9,060 nucleotides of DNA from Deltaproteobacteria bacterium (GTDB lineage: Bacteria; Desulfobacterota; UBA8473): positions 1-9,060 of the forward strand of contig JAUXFK010000116.1 in assembly GCA_030623035.1 (NCBI GenBank), read 5' to 3'. Positions 1 through 6,393 of this stretch are shown here, piece after piece. The notes beneath the pieces were generated by a model that worked only from the letters and a program-made list of their open reading frames with translations, was not told where the DNA came from and searched no databases. The translations under genes and the position numbers were made by a program. Position 1 is the first letter of the stretch. Each line of letters opens with the position of its first letter.

Positions 1-142
1 GTGACCATCCAGAAATGAGCAATTTTGTCCAAGGTCAAGGAAGGCGAAGATTTTAACCGCAGGAATATATTGACATATTTCGAGGATTAAAATCTGAGCC
101 TGACGCAGAGATTGGGCAAAAGGGCCATTTATGGATGGACAC
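1..142. repeat. Imperfect long palindrome, second repeat family (MITE/REP-like)
   Basis: The two ends are inverted copies: GTGACCATCC at 1-10 matches the reverse complement of GGATGGACAC at 133-142 with one mismatch. Further matching blocks continue inward: AGATTTTAA at 48-56 mirrors TTAAAATCT at 87-95, and a short apex hairpin lies at about 62-81 (GAATAT...ATATTTC). The whole stretch can therefore fold into one long interrupted hairpin. No open reading frame fits it. It is unrelated in sequence to the five elements in the biotin gaps. It resembles the small non-autonomous palindromes scattered in anaerobic bacterial genomes, but I cannot name the family. It starts at base 1 and may extend further left. 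Confidence 0.6.
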
Positions 143-285
143 TACCTATCGAAAGGAATGAGGATGGTTCTTCAAAGCTCCCTATTTCAATTAGCATATC
201 GTCTGTAAACCGTCAAGCGAAAAATGAACATTCATTCATTTTTTGTAATTGTTTGGCCATCTTAAGGAGCTAACGAGATTTTCAT
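143..285. other. Non-coding gap 3' of the radical SAM gene
   Basis: I see no supportable gene here. It holds the palindrome at 220-243 described separately and no GC-rich stem with a T-tract that would make a convincing terminator for the radical SAM gene. Read on the minus strand, a TTGACG hexamer follows the palindrome (about 209-214), but no good -10 lies 16-18 bp from it, so I do not call a promoter. Confidence 0.5.
220..243. promoter_or_regulatory. Operator-like palindrome, 9-bp arms
   Basis: AAAAATGAA and TTCATTTTT form perfect 9-bp inverted arms around CATTCA. The ATGAATGAATG...TTCAT pattern looks like sites bound by TetR-family repressors. A TTGACG hexamer sits just beyond it on the minus strand, so it could control a leftward gene outside the window. 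Alternatively it is a weak AT-rich hairpin ending the radical SAM transcript. The sequence alone does not decide. Confidence 0.3.
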
Positions 286-1236
286 TCAGTTCCACCGGTC
301 TTTCACCTCAAAATCAGGCAGAAACCCGCCATCCACATCGTCAGGGTATTGAATCCATCCATTTTCGAACCCTTTAGATTCAAGTAGATGACGATATTCA
401 TCGAATTCATCACAGGTTATTCTTCTGTTTAAGTCATTACTATCTAAGGCCTTATATCTTGGGAAATACTGCCCCATAAGACTAATATAGGTATCTGTGC
501 CAAGCGTATACGAAACCCTATCAATAACAGAGATTGACTCTGCCAGATCATCCGGAAGGATGAGATGCCTCACGATGATTCCCCTTTTTGCAATTCCCAT
601 TTCATCGGTTATAAGATCTCCGACCTGCCTTTTCATCTCTTTCAAGGCGGACTCATTGTATCCCAAATAATCCACTACACCCGAGTGACAAGAAGCAGCT
701 TTGTTGCTTCCGTATTTCGCATCAGGGAGATATATATCTACGATTCCTTCCAATAAACCCAGGATTCGAGTCCTCTCATAACCGTTCGTATTGTAAACGA
801 TCGGTACTTTCAGTCCACTTTCCTTTGCTTTTAAAATACTCTCTACAATCTGGGGTAAAAATGGTGTCGGTGTTACCAGGTTTATGTTATGACAACCAGA
901 ATCCTGAAGCAAAAGCATCCTTTCGGACAGCTCATCAGGGGTCATCTCTTCGCCCATGCCGAACTGACTGATCTGGTAGTTCTGACAGAACCTGCATTTC
1001 AGGTTGCAATGGCTGAAAAAAACGGTACCTGAGCCTTTGACACCTGAAATAGGCGGTTCTTCCCCAAAATGGGGAATGACCTTTGCCACTTTTAAATGAA
1101 TCCCTGCCCCGCAATAACCCAATTTGCCGGCTTTTCTGTTCACATGGCACTGCCTTGGGCATAGGGTGCAGTCATCGAGTATTTTATAAAGGGCATCGAC
1201 GATTGCATTACACATAAAAATCGATCTGTTGCTCAT
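286..1236 (-). CDS. PflX-like radical SAM protein (pyruvate formate-lyase-activating-enzyme homologue)
   Basis: This 316-residue protein has the radical SAM 4Fe-4S motif C-x3-C-x2-C at Cys77, Cys81 and Cys84 (CNLKCRFCQNY). A second cysteine set (Cys23, Cys26, Cys30, Cys42) precedes it and may bind another metal site. The block EPPISGVKGSGTVFFSHC, and later VTPTPFLPQI and VYNTNGYE, are typical of the PflX group (COG1313), whose substrate is not established. I infer a cytosolic enzyme that cleaves S-adenosylmethionine to make a radical, on an unknown target. The start is the ATG at 1236, bounded by an in-frame TAG just upstream; its ribosome site is weak (TTAGG close to the ATG), and an ATG seven codons in is possible. 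It follows bioD on the same strand after a 312-bp gap filled by a palindromic element, so a role in biotin metabolism is possible but unproven. Family call firm, function open. Confidence 0.85.
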   Translation of the reverse strand: MSNRSIFMCNAIVDALYKILDDCTLCPRQCHVNRKAGKLGYCGAGIHLKVAKVIPHFGEEPPISGVKGSGTVFFSHCNLKCRFCQNYQISQFGMGEEMTPDELSERMLLLQDSGCHNINLVTPTPFLPQIVESILKAKESGLKVPIVYNTNGYERTRILGLLEGIVDIYLPDAKYGSNKAASCHSGVVDYLGYNESALKEMKRQVGDLITDEMGIAKRGIIVRHLILPDDLAESISVIDRVSYTLGTDTYISLMGQYFPRYKALDSNDLNRRITCDEFDEYRHLLESKGFENGWIQYPDDVDGGFLPDFEVKDRWN

Positions 1237-1240
1237 AGCC

Positions 1241-1265
1241 TAAAAATGTCGCTGTAGTATTAACA
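1241..1265. repeat. 25-bp dispersed repeat, copy A
   Basis: This 25-bp stretch beside the radical SAM start matches 6625-6649 at 21 of 25 positions in the same orientation; three of the four differences are transitions. It lies about 15 bp outside element copy 1, while its partner lies outside element copy 4. It may be a flank carried along with an element. Chance is not excluded for so short a match. Confidence 0.35.
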
Positions 1266-1280
1266 AAAATGCATAAATGA

Positions 1281-1540
1281 AATTGGTTATTGACTTCCCT
1301 TTGCAAAAAAACCGATCACAGCAAATGCAATCATATTATAACCCGTGCAAAACTCGCGATTTAGTGAGCATAAAGAAAGAACAGTATTGATCATTTGAAT
1401 TAGACAGTCACAAATGTATCTGTTAAGACTCACAACCAAGAAACAATCTCCTGTTCTTTCTTAACGCTCACTACACTGCTCAAACAGTTGCACGCGTTAT
1501 AATGTGACCGCCTTTGCTGTGTTAACTACAATAACCATTT
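1281..1540. repeat. Palindromic element copy 1, long form with 66-bp core
   Basis: Outer ends are inverted (GGTTATTG at 1284-1291, CAATAACC at 1530-1537). An A7 tract at 1305-1311 is followed by stem 1317-1342, which pairs with 1496-1521. An inner stem (GTGAGC..AAGAAAGAACAG ending at 1384; CTGTTCTTTCTTAACGCTCAC from 1451) flanks a 66-bp core at 1385-1450. The left arm has decayed (GCAAATGCAATC where the right arm reads GCAAAGGCGGTC in complement), so this looks like an older copy. The inner segment has the CCGTGCAAAACTCGC side on the left (orientation A). It ends 8 bp from the bioD stop and begins 44 bp upstream of the radical SAM start. On the minus strand the A-tract is a U-tract just 3' of the hairpin. 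No clear target duplication is seen. Confidence 0.85.
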
Positions 1541-1548
1541 AAATAAAT

Positions 1549-2262
1549 TTATAAAAGGATAGTTGACAAATCCACATACCTTGATGTCAACTCTATTAAA
1601 TCCCCTATTTCAAGGGAAGAGACATCTATTTTGGGATCAAAAGGCAAGACTCCAAGTAGGGGAATACGGGAAATCTCTTCTATTATCTCCGGGTTTGTCC
1701 TTTCCGCTATTGTGGCCTCTTTTTCATTGATCCCGTTGATAATAAATCCTTTTACAACTATTCCCCTATCCTGCAAGGCTTTTATCGTTAACAACGTATG
1801 ATTGATTGTGCCAAGCCCGGCTCTTGCAACTACAATAACGGGCAAACCCAATTCCTCGATCATATCACAGACAAAGTAATCCTCTGTTATCGGAACCCAA
1901 ACTCCCCCAATCCCTTCTACTACAACAAAATCTTTTGTTTTCGTCAGTCTTTGAAAGGCATCTGTAATCTTATTCAGATCGATCTGAAGACCATCGAGCC
2001 TGCAAGCAACAAGCGGAGCCAAAGGTAACTCAATAGAAACAGGGTTTATCAGTTCCCTTGGACCATCACATCTGATCGATTTTAAAAGAAACTGGGCATC
2101 ATTGGATATAAGCCCATCTTCGGTCATCATCGCGCCTGTGGCAACAGGTTTCATAACCCCTACGTTGATACCCCTGGTCTTTAGTGCACCTGCTATACCG
2201 GCACTTACAACTGTCTTGCCCACTTCCGTATCTGTACCGGTTATAAAAACACCTCTATTCAT
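1549..2262 (-). CDS. bioD: Dethiobiotin synthetase (ATP-dependent)
   Basis: BioD closes the ureido ring of dethiobiotin from 7,8-diaminopelargonate, CO2 and ATP, the penultimate step of biotin synthesis in the cytosol. The 237 residues are a normal length. The P-loop GTDTEVGKT is at 9-17, the family lysine is in VMKPV (Lys38), and the VVVEGIGGVWVPI segment at about 113-125 carries the Mg-binding glutamate (Glu116). The C-terminal half keeps VIVVARAGLGTINHTLLT and the FIINGI nucleotide-base region. The ATG at 2262 has a clear GAGGA ribosome site 7 nt upstream. It begins 15 nt after the bioF stop, so the two are almost certainly one transcript. Element copy 1 follows 8 bp after its stop. No anomalies seen. 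Confidence 0.97.
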   Translation of the reverse strand: MNRGVFITGTDTEVGKTVVSAGIAGALKTRGINVGVMKPVATGAMMTEDGLISNDAQFLLKSIRCDGPRELINPVSIELPLAPLVACRLDGLQIDLNKITDAFQRLTKTKDFVVVEGIGGVWVPITEDYFVCDMIEELGLPVIVVARAGLGTINHTLLTIKALQDRGIVVKGFIINGINEKEATIAERTNPEIIEEISRIPLLGVLPFDPKIDVSSLEIGDLIELTSRYVDLSTILL

Positions 2263-2269
2263 TTGAAAA

Positions 2270-2274
2270 TCCTC
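2270..2274 (-). promoter_or_regulatory. Ribosome binding site of bioD
   Basis: GAGGA on the minus strand lies 7 nt before the ATG at 2262, inside the 15-nt bioF-bioD gap. It fixes the bioD start. Confidence 0.75.
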
Positions 2275-2277
2275 ATT

Positions 2278-3465
2278 CTAAATAATCCTTAACCTTTTCC
2301 CCTCATCCTCTAATACGTCCAATGCCCTATCTATCTGCTCATATGTATGGGAAGCCATTAAACTGGTCCTTATCCTGCTCTTGCCGTCAGGAACAGTGGG
2401 CGGTCTTATCCCGGGGGCATAGATACCCCTTTTGAATATTGCTTTTGCAAATTCCATGGTCAAATCCGTATCCCCAATGAGCATCGGTATGATCTGCGTC
2501 TGGCTATCCAGTGTATTGTAACCGAGATTTTCCAATCCTTCCTTAAATCTCGTAACATTATCCCATAAACGCTTTTGGATCCATGGCTCCTTCTCTAGTA
2601 TATCAACCGCCGCAATAGAAGACGCACAAACACTTGGCGGCAGGGCAGTAGAGAATATGAAACTCCTTGCCTTATTTCTAAGGTATTCGATAACAGCCTC
2701 TCTCCCTGCGATGAACCCCCCCAGAGTGCCCAAAGCCTTACTGAATGTACCCATATGAATCAAATTCTCATCTTTTATACCAAAGTACGCTGCCGTGCCT
2801 TTCCCGTTTTCACCAAGCACACCTGTTGCATGGGCATCATCAACTATCAAAATCGCACCATACTGATTCGCAACTTCCATTATCTCCGGCAGAGGGGCGA
2901 TATCTCCATCCATGCTGAATACACCATCGGTAATGATCAGCCTCTTTTTGGAACGATTCTTTGCATAAGATCTATCTTCTTGCATAAGAATCTCCCTGAT
3001 TCTTCCAACATCCTTATGGGGATAAATCTCTATCTGGGCTCCACTCAATTTACAGCCATCTATAATACTTGCATGATTCAGCTCATCACTCAGAATCAGG
3101 TCATTTTCCCCTGCCAGCGATGTTATTACCCCGATATTCGCCATATAACCCGTAGAAAACACAATTGCACATTGGCATCCTTTGAACCTTGCTACCCTCT
3201 TTTCCAAGTCTTCATGGATTTCCATGTTCCCGGCAATCAATCTCGAGGCACAGGCACCTGTACCATACGCTTCCAATGCCAGGGAAGCTGCCTCTTTCAA
3301 TTTGGGGTGTGTTGCAAGACCCAGATAGTTGTTGGACGAAAGCAGTATGACCTCCTTGCCGTCTATGGATACTTCGGCATCTATAGGGCCGATAATCCTT
3401 ATAAGGTCCCTATAAAGACCGGACCTTTTCAGCTCTTCTATCTCGTGTGTAAAGGTTTGATCCAC
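2278..3465 (-). CDS. bioF: 8-amino-7-oxononanoate synthase (KAPA synthase)
   Basis: BioF condenses pimeloyl thioester with L-alanine, using pyridoxal phosphate, to make 8-amino-7-oxononanoate. Counted from a TTG at 3477: NHASIIDG with the cofactor-stacking His at 136, IVDDAHATG with Asp213 and His216, and the Schiff-base lysine Lys247 in GTFSKALG. The C-terminal GIRPPTVPDGKSRIRTSLMASHT block is BioF-like rather than 2-amino-3-ketobutyrate ligase-like, and the neighbours agree. The frame has no ATG near its start. I prefer the GTG at 3465 (395 residues), which gives the usual short lead before EIEELKRSGLYRDL; the TTG at 3477 has no ribosome site. The GTG has only a weak TTGGG about 7 nt upstream. 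Element copy 2 ends only 15 bp upstream of this start and probably replaced the native leader. bioD follows closely. Confidence 0.93.
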   Translation of the reverse strand: MDQTFTHEIEELKRSGLYRDLIRIIGPIDAEVSIDGKEVILLSSNNYLGLATHPKLKEAASLALEAYGTGACASRLIAGNMEIHEDLEKRVARFKGCQCAIVFSTGYMANIGVITSLAGENDLILSDELNHASIIDGCKLSGAQIEIYPHKDVGRIREILMQEDRSYAKNRSKKRLIITDGVFSMDGDIAPLPEIMEVANQYGAILIVDDAHATGVLGENGKGTAAYFGIKDENLIHMGTFSKALGTLGGFIAGREAVIEYLRNKARSFIFSTALPPSVCASSIAAVDILEKEPWIQKRLWDNVTRFKEGLENLGYNTLDSQTQIIPMLIGDTDLTMEFAKAIFKRGIYAPGIRPPTVPDGKSRIRTSLMASHTYEQIDRALDVLEDEGKRLRII

Positions 3466-3480
3466 TATAAAGCCCAATTT

Positions 3481-3649
3481 AATTGGTTATTGAGTTCCCT
3501 CAGTAAAAAAAATTGGTCACAGCAAGGGCGGTCACATTATAACCCGTGCAAAACTCGCTACTATTCTTTCTTAACGCTCACTACTCCGCTCAAACAGCTG
3601 CACGCGTTATAATGTGACCGCCCTTGCTGTGTTAACTCAATAACCATTT
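3481..3649. repeat. Palindromic element copy 2, short form without core
   Basis: This is the cleanest copy. Ends are AATTGGTTATTGAGTT (3481-3496) and AACTCAATAACCATTT (3634-3649), inverted with one mismatch. An A8 tract lies at 3505-3512. Stem 3518-3543 pairs perfectly over 26 bp with 3606-3631 (CACAGCAAGGGCGG...), then continues as GTGCA/TGCAC after one mismatch. The loop keeps one half of the inner stem (TTCTTTCTTAACGCTCAC) but lacks the core and the other half. Inner orientation is A. It fills the bioF-bioA gap, starting 15 bp from the bioF start and ending 4 bp from the bioA stop. On the minus strand it is a strong hairpin, then ACCAA, then U8. Confidence 0.9.
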
Positions 3650-3653
3650 TTAT

Positions 3654-5024
3654 TTATTTCTTTTCAGTGACACATTGAATCGAATCAAAGGTAACGCAAA
3701 GCAACTCTTCAAGCTCTTTTTGGTTAATACTCAAAGGTGGCATAAGGATAATTACGTCACCAAGCGGCCTGATTATAACGCCCCTTTTCCTTGCCTCCAT
3801 GATGACCTTCATGCCTGTTCTTTTTTCTGATGGAAAAGTCTCTTTTGTGTCCCTGTTTGAGACCAGCTCTATCCCGACCATAAACCCCTTCTGCCGAATA
3901 TCTCCTACATGCTCAAGTTCCCAAAACCTCTTAAGACCACTTTGCATGAAGTCAATCTTTTCCTTAAGCTTTAAAAGGGTCTCTTCCTTATCAAAGATGT
4001 CGAGGCTGGCCAGAGCTGCAGCACAGGCAACAGGGTTTCCTGTATACGTATGGCCATGGAAGAAGGTCTTAAACTCATCGTATTCACCTAAAAATGCATT
4101 GTATATCTCATCCGTGGTGATCGTTGCTGCCAGGGGCAGATAACCCCCTGTAATACCTTTGCCCAAGGCAATGATATCCGGAGCTACATCCTCGTGCTCA
4201 CATGCAAACATCCTGCCTGTTCTTCCAAATCCCACGGCAACCTCATCTGCAATCATCGTAATTTTGTATCTAGTGCAAAGCTCTCTAATCCCTCTGAGGT
4301 AGCCGGGCGGAGAGACGAGAATGCCTGCAGCTCCCTGAACCAGAGGCTCTATAATCAAGGCAGCGGTTTCATGGTGGTGTTTTTTGATCACTGCCTCTGC
4401 ATGCAAAAGGCATTCAATTCCGCACGATGGATAGGTCTTCTCAATGTTACAGCGATAGCAGCAGGGAGATTCTACCTTTAATGAATCGAACAGCAGGGGT
4501 TGATATGCCCCATGAAATAGGTCAATCCCGCCCACACTTACAGCACCAATCGTATCACCGTGGTAAGCATTCTTGAGTGATATAAATTTTCTTCTCAAGG
4601 ATGGTTCTTTGGTCTTTTGTTGCCAGTATTGATATGCTATCTTCAATGCAACCTCTACAGCAGTCGATCCGCTGTCAGAATAAAATACCTTGTTGAGACC
4701 TTCGGGCGTAATCTTAACCAGCCTTCCGGCAAGCTCGATGGCTGGAGGATGCGTCAGACCGAGGAGGGTAGAATGGGAGATCCTCTTGATCTGTTCGATC
4801 ATTGCTCGGTCTATCTCTTCTTTGCAATGTCCATGTACCGTAACCCAAAGAGATGATATTCCATCGAGGTATCTGTTCCCATAGATGTCCCATAGAAATG
4901 ACCCCCTCCCCCTTTCTATGATAAGGGGTTTCTCCTCGATGTAATGCCTCATCTGTGTGAATGGATGCCAGACATATCTTTTATCATCCGATTCGAGCTG
5001 TAATTCTTTCATCTTTATATCCAC
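3654..5024 (-). CDS. bioA: Adenosylmethionine-8-amino-7-oxononanoate aminotransferase (DAPA aminotransferase)
   Basis: BioA converts 8-amino-7-oxononanoate to 7,8-diaminopelargonate with pyridoxal phosphate, normally taking the amino group from S-adenosylmethionine. I start it at the GTG at 5024 because GGAGG lies 6 nt upstream (456 residues); an ATG at 5063 is open but has no such site, and an ATG at 5012 also follows. Seen in order: VWHPFTQM, the YLDGISSLWVTVHGH substrate region, YSDSGSTAVEVALK, AYHGDT, the cofactor aspartate in IADEVAVGFGRTGR, and the Schiff-base lysine in ALGKGITGGYLPLAA (residue 289 from the GTG). A cysteine-rich insert CCYRCNIEKTYPSCGIEC lies at about 188-205, as in some BioA of anaerobes and Gram-positives. 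FFHGHTYTGNPVACAAALA and GVIIRPLGDVIILMPPL are also typical. It lies between element copies 2 and 3. Confidence 0.96.
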   Translation of the reverse strand: MDIKMKELQLESDDKRYVWHPFTQMRHYIEEKPLIIERGRGSFLWDIYGNRYLDGISSLWVTVHGHCKEEIDRAMIEQIKRISHSTLLGLTHPPAIELAGRLVKITPEGLNKVFYSDSGSTAVEVALKIAYQYWQQKTKEPSLRRKFISLKNAYHGDTIGAVSVGGIDLFHGAYQPLLFDSLKVESPCCYRCNIEKTYPSCGIECLLHAEAVIKKHHHETAALIIEPLVQGAAGILVSPPGYLRGIRELCTRYKITMIADEVAVGFGRTGRMFACEHEDVAPDIIALGKGITGGYLPLAATITTDEIYNAFLGEYDEFKTFFHGHTYTGNPVACAAALASLDIFDKEETLLKLKEKIDFMQSGLKRFWELEHVGDIRQKGFMVGIELVSNRDTKETFPSEKRTGMKVIMEARKRGVIIRPLGDVIILMPPLSINQKELEELLCVTFDSIQCVTEKK

Positions 5025-5030
5025 TGATTG

Positions 5031-5035
5031 CCTCC
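5031..5035 (-). promoter_or_regulatory. Ribosome binding site that sets the bioA start
   Basis: GGAGG on the minus strand is 6 nt before the GTG at 5024 and too far (18 nt) from the ATG at 5012. It is the reason for choosing the GTG start. Confidence 0.65.
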
Positions 5036-5062
5036 GCTTATACAAAAGATACAAAAAACTCA

Positions 5063-5311
5063 AAATGGTTATTGGCTTCTCTTTGCAAAAAAATCAGCCA
5101 CAGCAACGGCGGTCATATTATAACCCGTGCAAAACTCACGCCTCAGTGAGCGTAAAGAAAGAACAGTATTGACCTTTATAATTAGACAACGAATGTATAT
5201 GATCATACGGGTATCCATCCAGCAACATTTCTGTTCTTTCTTAACGCTCACTACACCGCTCAAACAGTTGCACGCCTTATAATATGACCGCCGTTGCTGT
5301 ATCAACTCAAT
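5063..5311. repeat. Palindromic element copy 3, long form with 64-bp core
   Basis: The left end AAATGGTTATTG is at 5063-5074, the A7 tract at 5087-5093, and stem 5099-5124 pairs with 5276-5300. Both arms carry GCAACGGCGG and the copy-specific GTCATATTAT (other copies mostly GTCACATTAT). The inner stem ends at 5166 and restarts at 5231, around a 64-bp core at 5167-5230. The core's first part (TATTGA..TTT..AATTAGACA) is related to that of copy 1; the rest has diverged. The right end has AACTCAATA but lacks the usual AACCATTT; instead it runs into a 37-bp tail shared with copy 4. Inner orientation is A. It fills the gap between bioA and bioB, ending near the bioB stop. Confidence 0.88.
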
Positions 5312-5340
5312 ATATGTTCGTCAGGAAGCCTCTCAAACAG
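5304..5340. repeat. 37-bp tail repeat at the bioB 3' end
   Basis: This stretch matches 6583-6619 at 34 of 37 positions in the same orientation. It overlaps the right end of element copy 3 and includes the bioB stop codon (5333-5335) and the final valine codon. bioB is therefore bracketed by direct copies of element plus tail. Compared with copy 4, copy 3 looks as if 16 bp were lost between two AACTCAATA motifs. Confidence 0.7.
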
Positions 5341-6319
5341 AGTTTAACATCAGGTCCTCTATCAATTGAACATCCCTTTTCGGATCACTGCCTGTGGTAG
5401 TAAGATAATTGCCTATCATTACTCCATTGGCTCCAGCAAAATAAACGAGAGACTGGGTATCTCTCAGATTCCTCTCCCTGCCCCCGCACACCCTTATATC
5501 TTTTGTCGGATGAATAAACCGAAAGATTGCTATGGTCTTTAATATCTCCATTGGGGGAATCGGCAGGGCATTCTCCAAAGGAGTTTTGGGTATTGGGTTC
5601 AGGAAATTGAGAGGGATAGAATCAACCGCCAGTTCCTTTAACTCAAAAGCCAACTCCAACCGCTGCTTTGACGTCTCCCCAAGACCAAATATCCCACCGC
5701 AGCACACCTGAAACCCCTCCTCTTTTGCAATCCGGACAGTACTTGCCCTGTCATTGTATGAATGGGTGGTACATACATTCGAAAAGAAACTCCTTGCGGT
5801 CTCCAGGTTGTGATGGTAGCGCTGTAAACCGGCTTTCTTTAATTCCCTTGCCATCACTTTAGTTAACATTCCCAATGAGGCACATCTACCGATCTTTGTA
5901 TTAAACGACATGTCCTTAATCGCTTCACAAATAGATTGTAACTCGTCATGATCCTTTGTGCTTTCTCCGCTTATTACGATACTGAACCTTTTTGCCCCCA
6001 TAGATGAAGCCTCTTTTGCGCCCTTTATAATATCTTCACTCTTAAGTAAAGGGTATGTCTCGATTTCCGTTCTGTAATGAGCGGATTGGGAGCAAAAAGC
6101 GCAGTCCTCGCTACATTTACCTGATTTTGCGTTTATGATTGCACAAAGGTCAATAACTGATCCCTTGAATTCTTGTCTAATGGTATTCGCAAACCCGATC
6201 AAGGTTACAATGTCTTTCTGTTTTGTAACATCCAAAAGCCGATATGCCTCATGATATGTAATATCCTTGCCTTTTAGTACCTTGTCCGTCAATCCTCTAA
6301 GAAAATCAAACACATTCAT
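5333..6319 (-). CDS. bioB: Biotin synthase (radical SAM), anaerobe-type cysteine pattern
   Basis: BioB inserts sulfur into dethiobiotin to form biotin. Counted from an ATG at 6337, the radical SAM motif is at Cys75, Cys79 and Cys82 (GKCSEDCAFCSQSAHY). Residues matching the E. coli auxiliary-cluster ligands are Cys152 (RCASLGML), Cys212 (VCCGGIFGLGE) and Arg282 (IRVCGGRE), but the E. coli Cys97 position is Ser119 (RFSIVISG). Extra cysteines occur at 65, 213 and 284. The dethiobiotin region YHHNLETA and NFLNPIPKTPLE are present. Start choice: AAGGAG is 3 nt before the ATG at 6319 and 9 nt before a GTG at 6313, while the ATG at 6337 has no ribosome site. I give 6319 (328 residues). It is the first gene after the BirA-controlled promoter, with element copy 4 in its leader and copy 3 at its end. 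Confidence 0.96.
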   Translation of the reverse strand: MNVFDFLRGLTDKVLKGKDITYHEAYRLLDVTKQKDIVTLIGFANTIRQEFKGSVIDLCAIINAKSGKCSEDCAFCSQSAHYRTEIETYPLLKSEDIIKGAKEASSMGAKRFSIVISGESTKDHDELQSICEAIKDMSFNTKIGRCASLGMLTKVMARELKKAGLQRYHHNLETARSFFSNVCTTHSYNDRASTVRIAKEEGFQVCCGGIFGLGETSKQRLELAFELKELAVDSIPLNFLNPIPKTPLENALPIPPMEILKTIAIFRFIHPTKDIRVCGGRERNLRDTQSLVYFAGANGVMIGNYLTTTGSDPKRDVQLIEDLMLNSV

Positions 6320-6322
6320 ATG

Positions 6323-6328
6323 CTCCTT
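6323..6328 (-). promoter_or_regulatory. Ribosome binding site of bioB
   Basis: AAGGAG on the minus strand lies inside the reading frame opened by the upstream ATG at 6337. It therefore argues for initiation at 6319 (ATG, short 3-nt spacing) or 6313 (GTG, 9 nt) rather than 6337. Confidence 0.55.
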
Positions 6329-6393
6329 TGTATGCAAATATTGGAAAACGATTTTTTTCGTAACTGTTTCGCCAGATAATGATTTGGATGGTC

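Noticed and set aside
1281..1540. Integron attC site or ordinary insertion sequence
   Set aside because: No integrase core sites, cassette array or transposase gene is present, and the elements are too short to code for one. They could be non-autonomous, but the mobilising enzyme is not in the window.
2755..3612. 285-codon plus-strand reading frame opposite bioF
   Set aside because: It is antisense to conserved bioF motifs, has no family resemblance, and its C-terminal part is simply element copy 2 translated.
3532..3615. TATAAT in both element arms as outward-facing promoters
   Set aside because: No acceptable -35 lies 16-18 bp upstream in either direction, and copy 5 has lost the motif in both arms while keeping pairing. 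It is better explained as stem sequence.
5036..5062. Possible promoter just upstream of bioA (TTGAGT ... TATAAG on the minus strand)
   Set aside because: Spacing is only about 15 bp, the -35 is poor, and transcription would start on top of the ribosome site.
5069..5305. 78-codon minus-strand reading frame across element copy 3, and plus-strand frames at 4957-5172 and 4961-5149
   Set aside because: The peptides come from the palindromic repeat itself and are not conserved between copies; frames differ and no ribosome site is seen.
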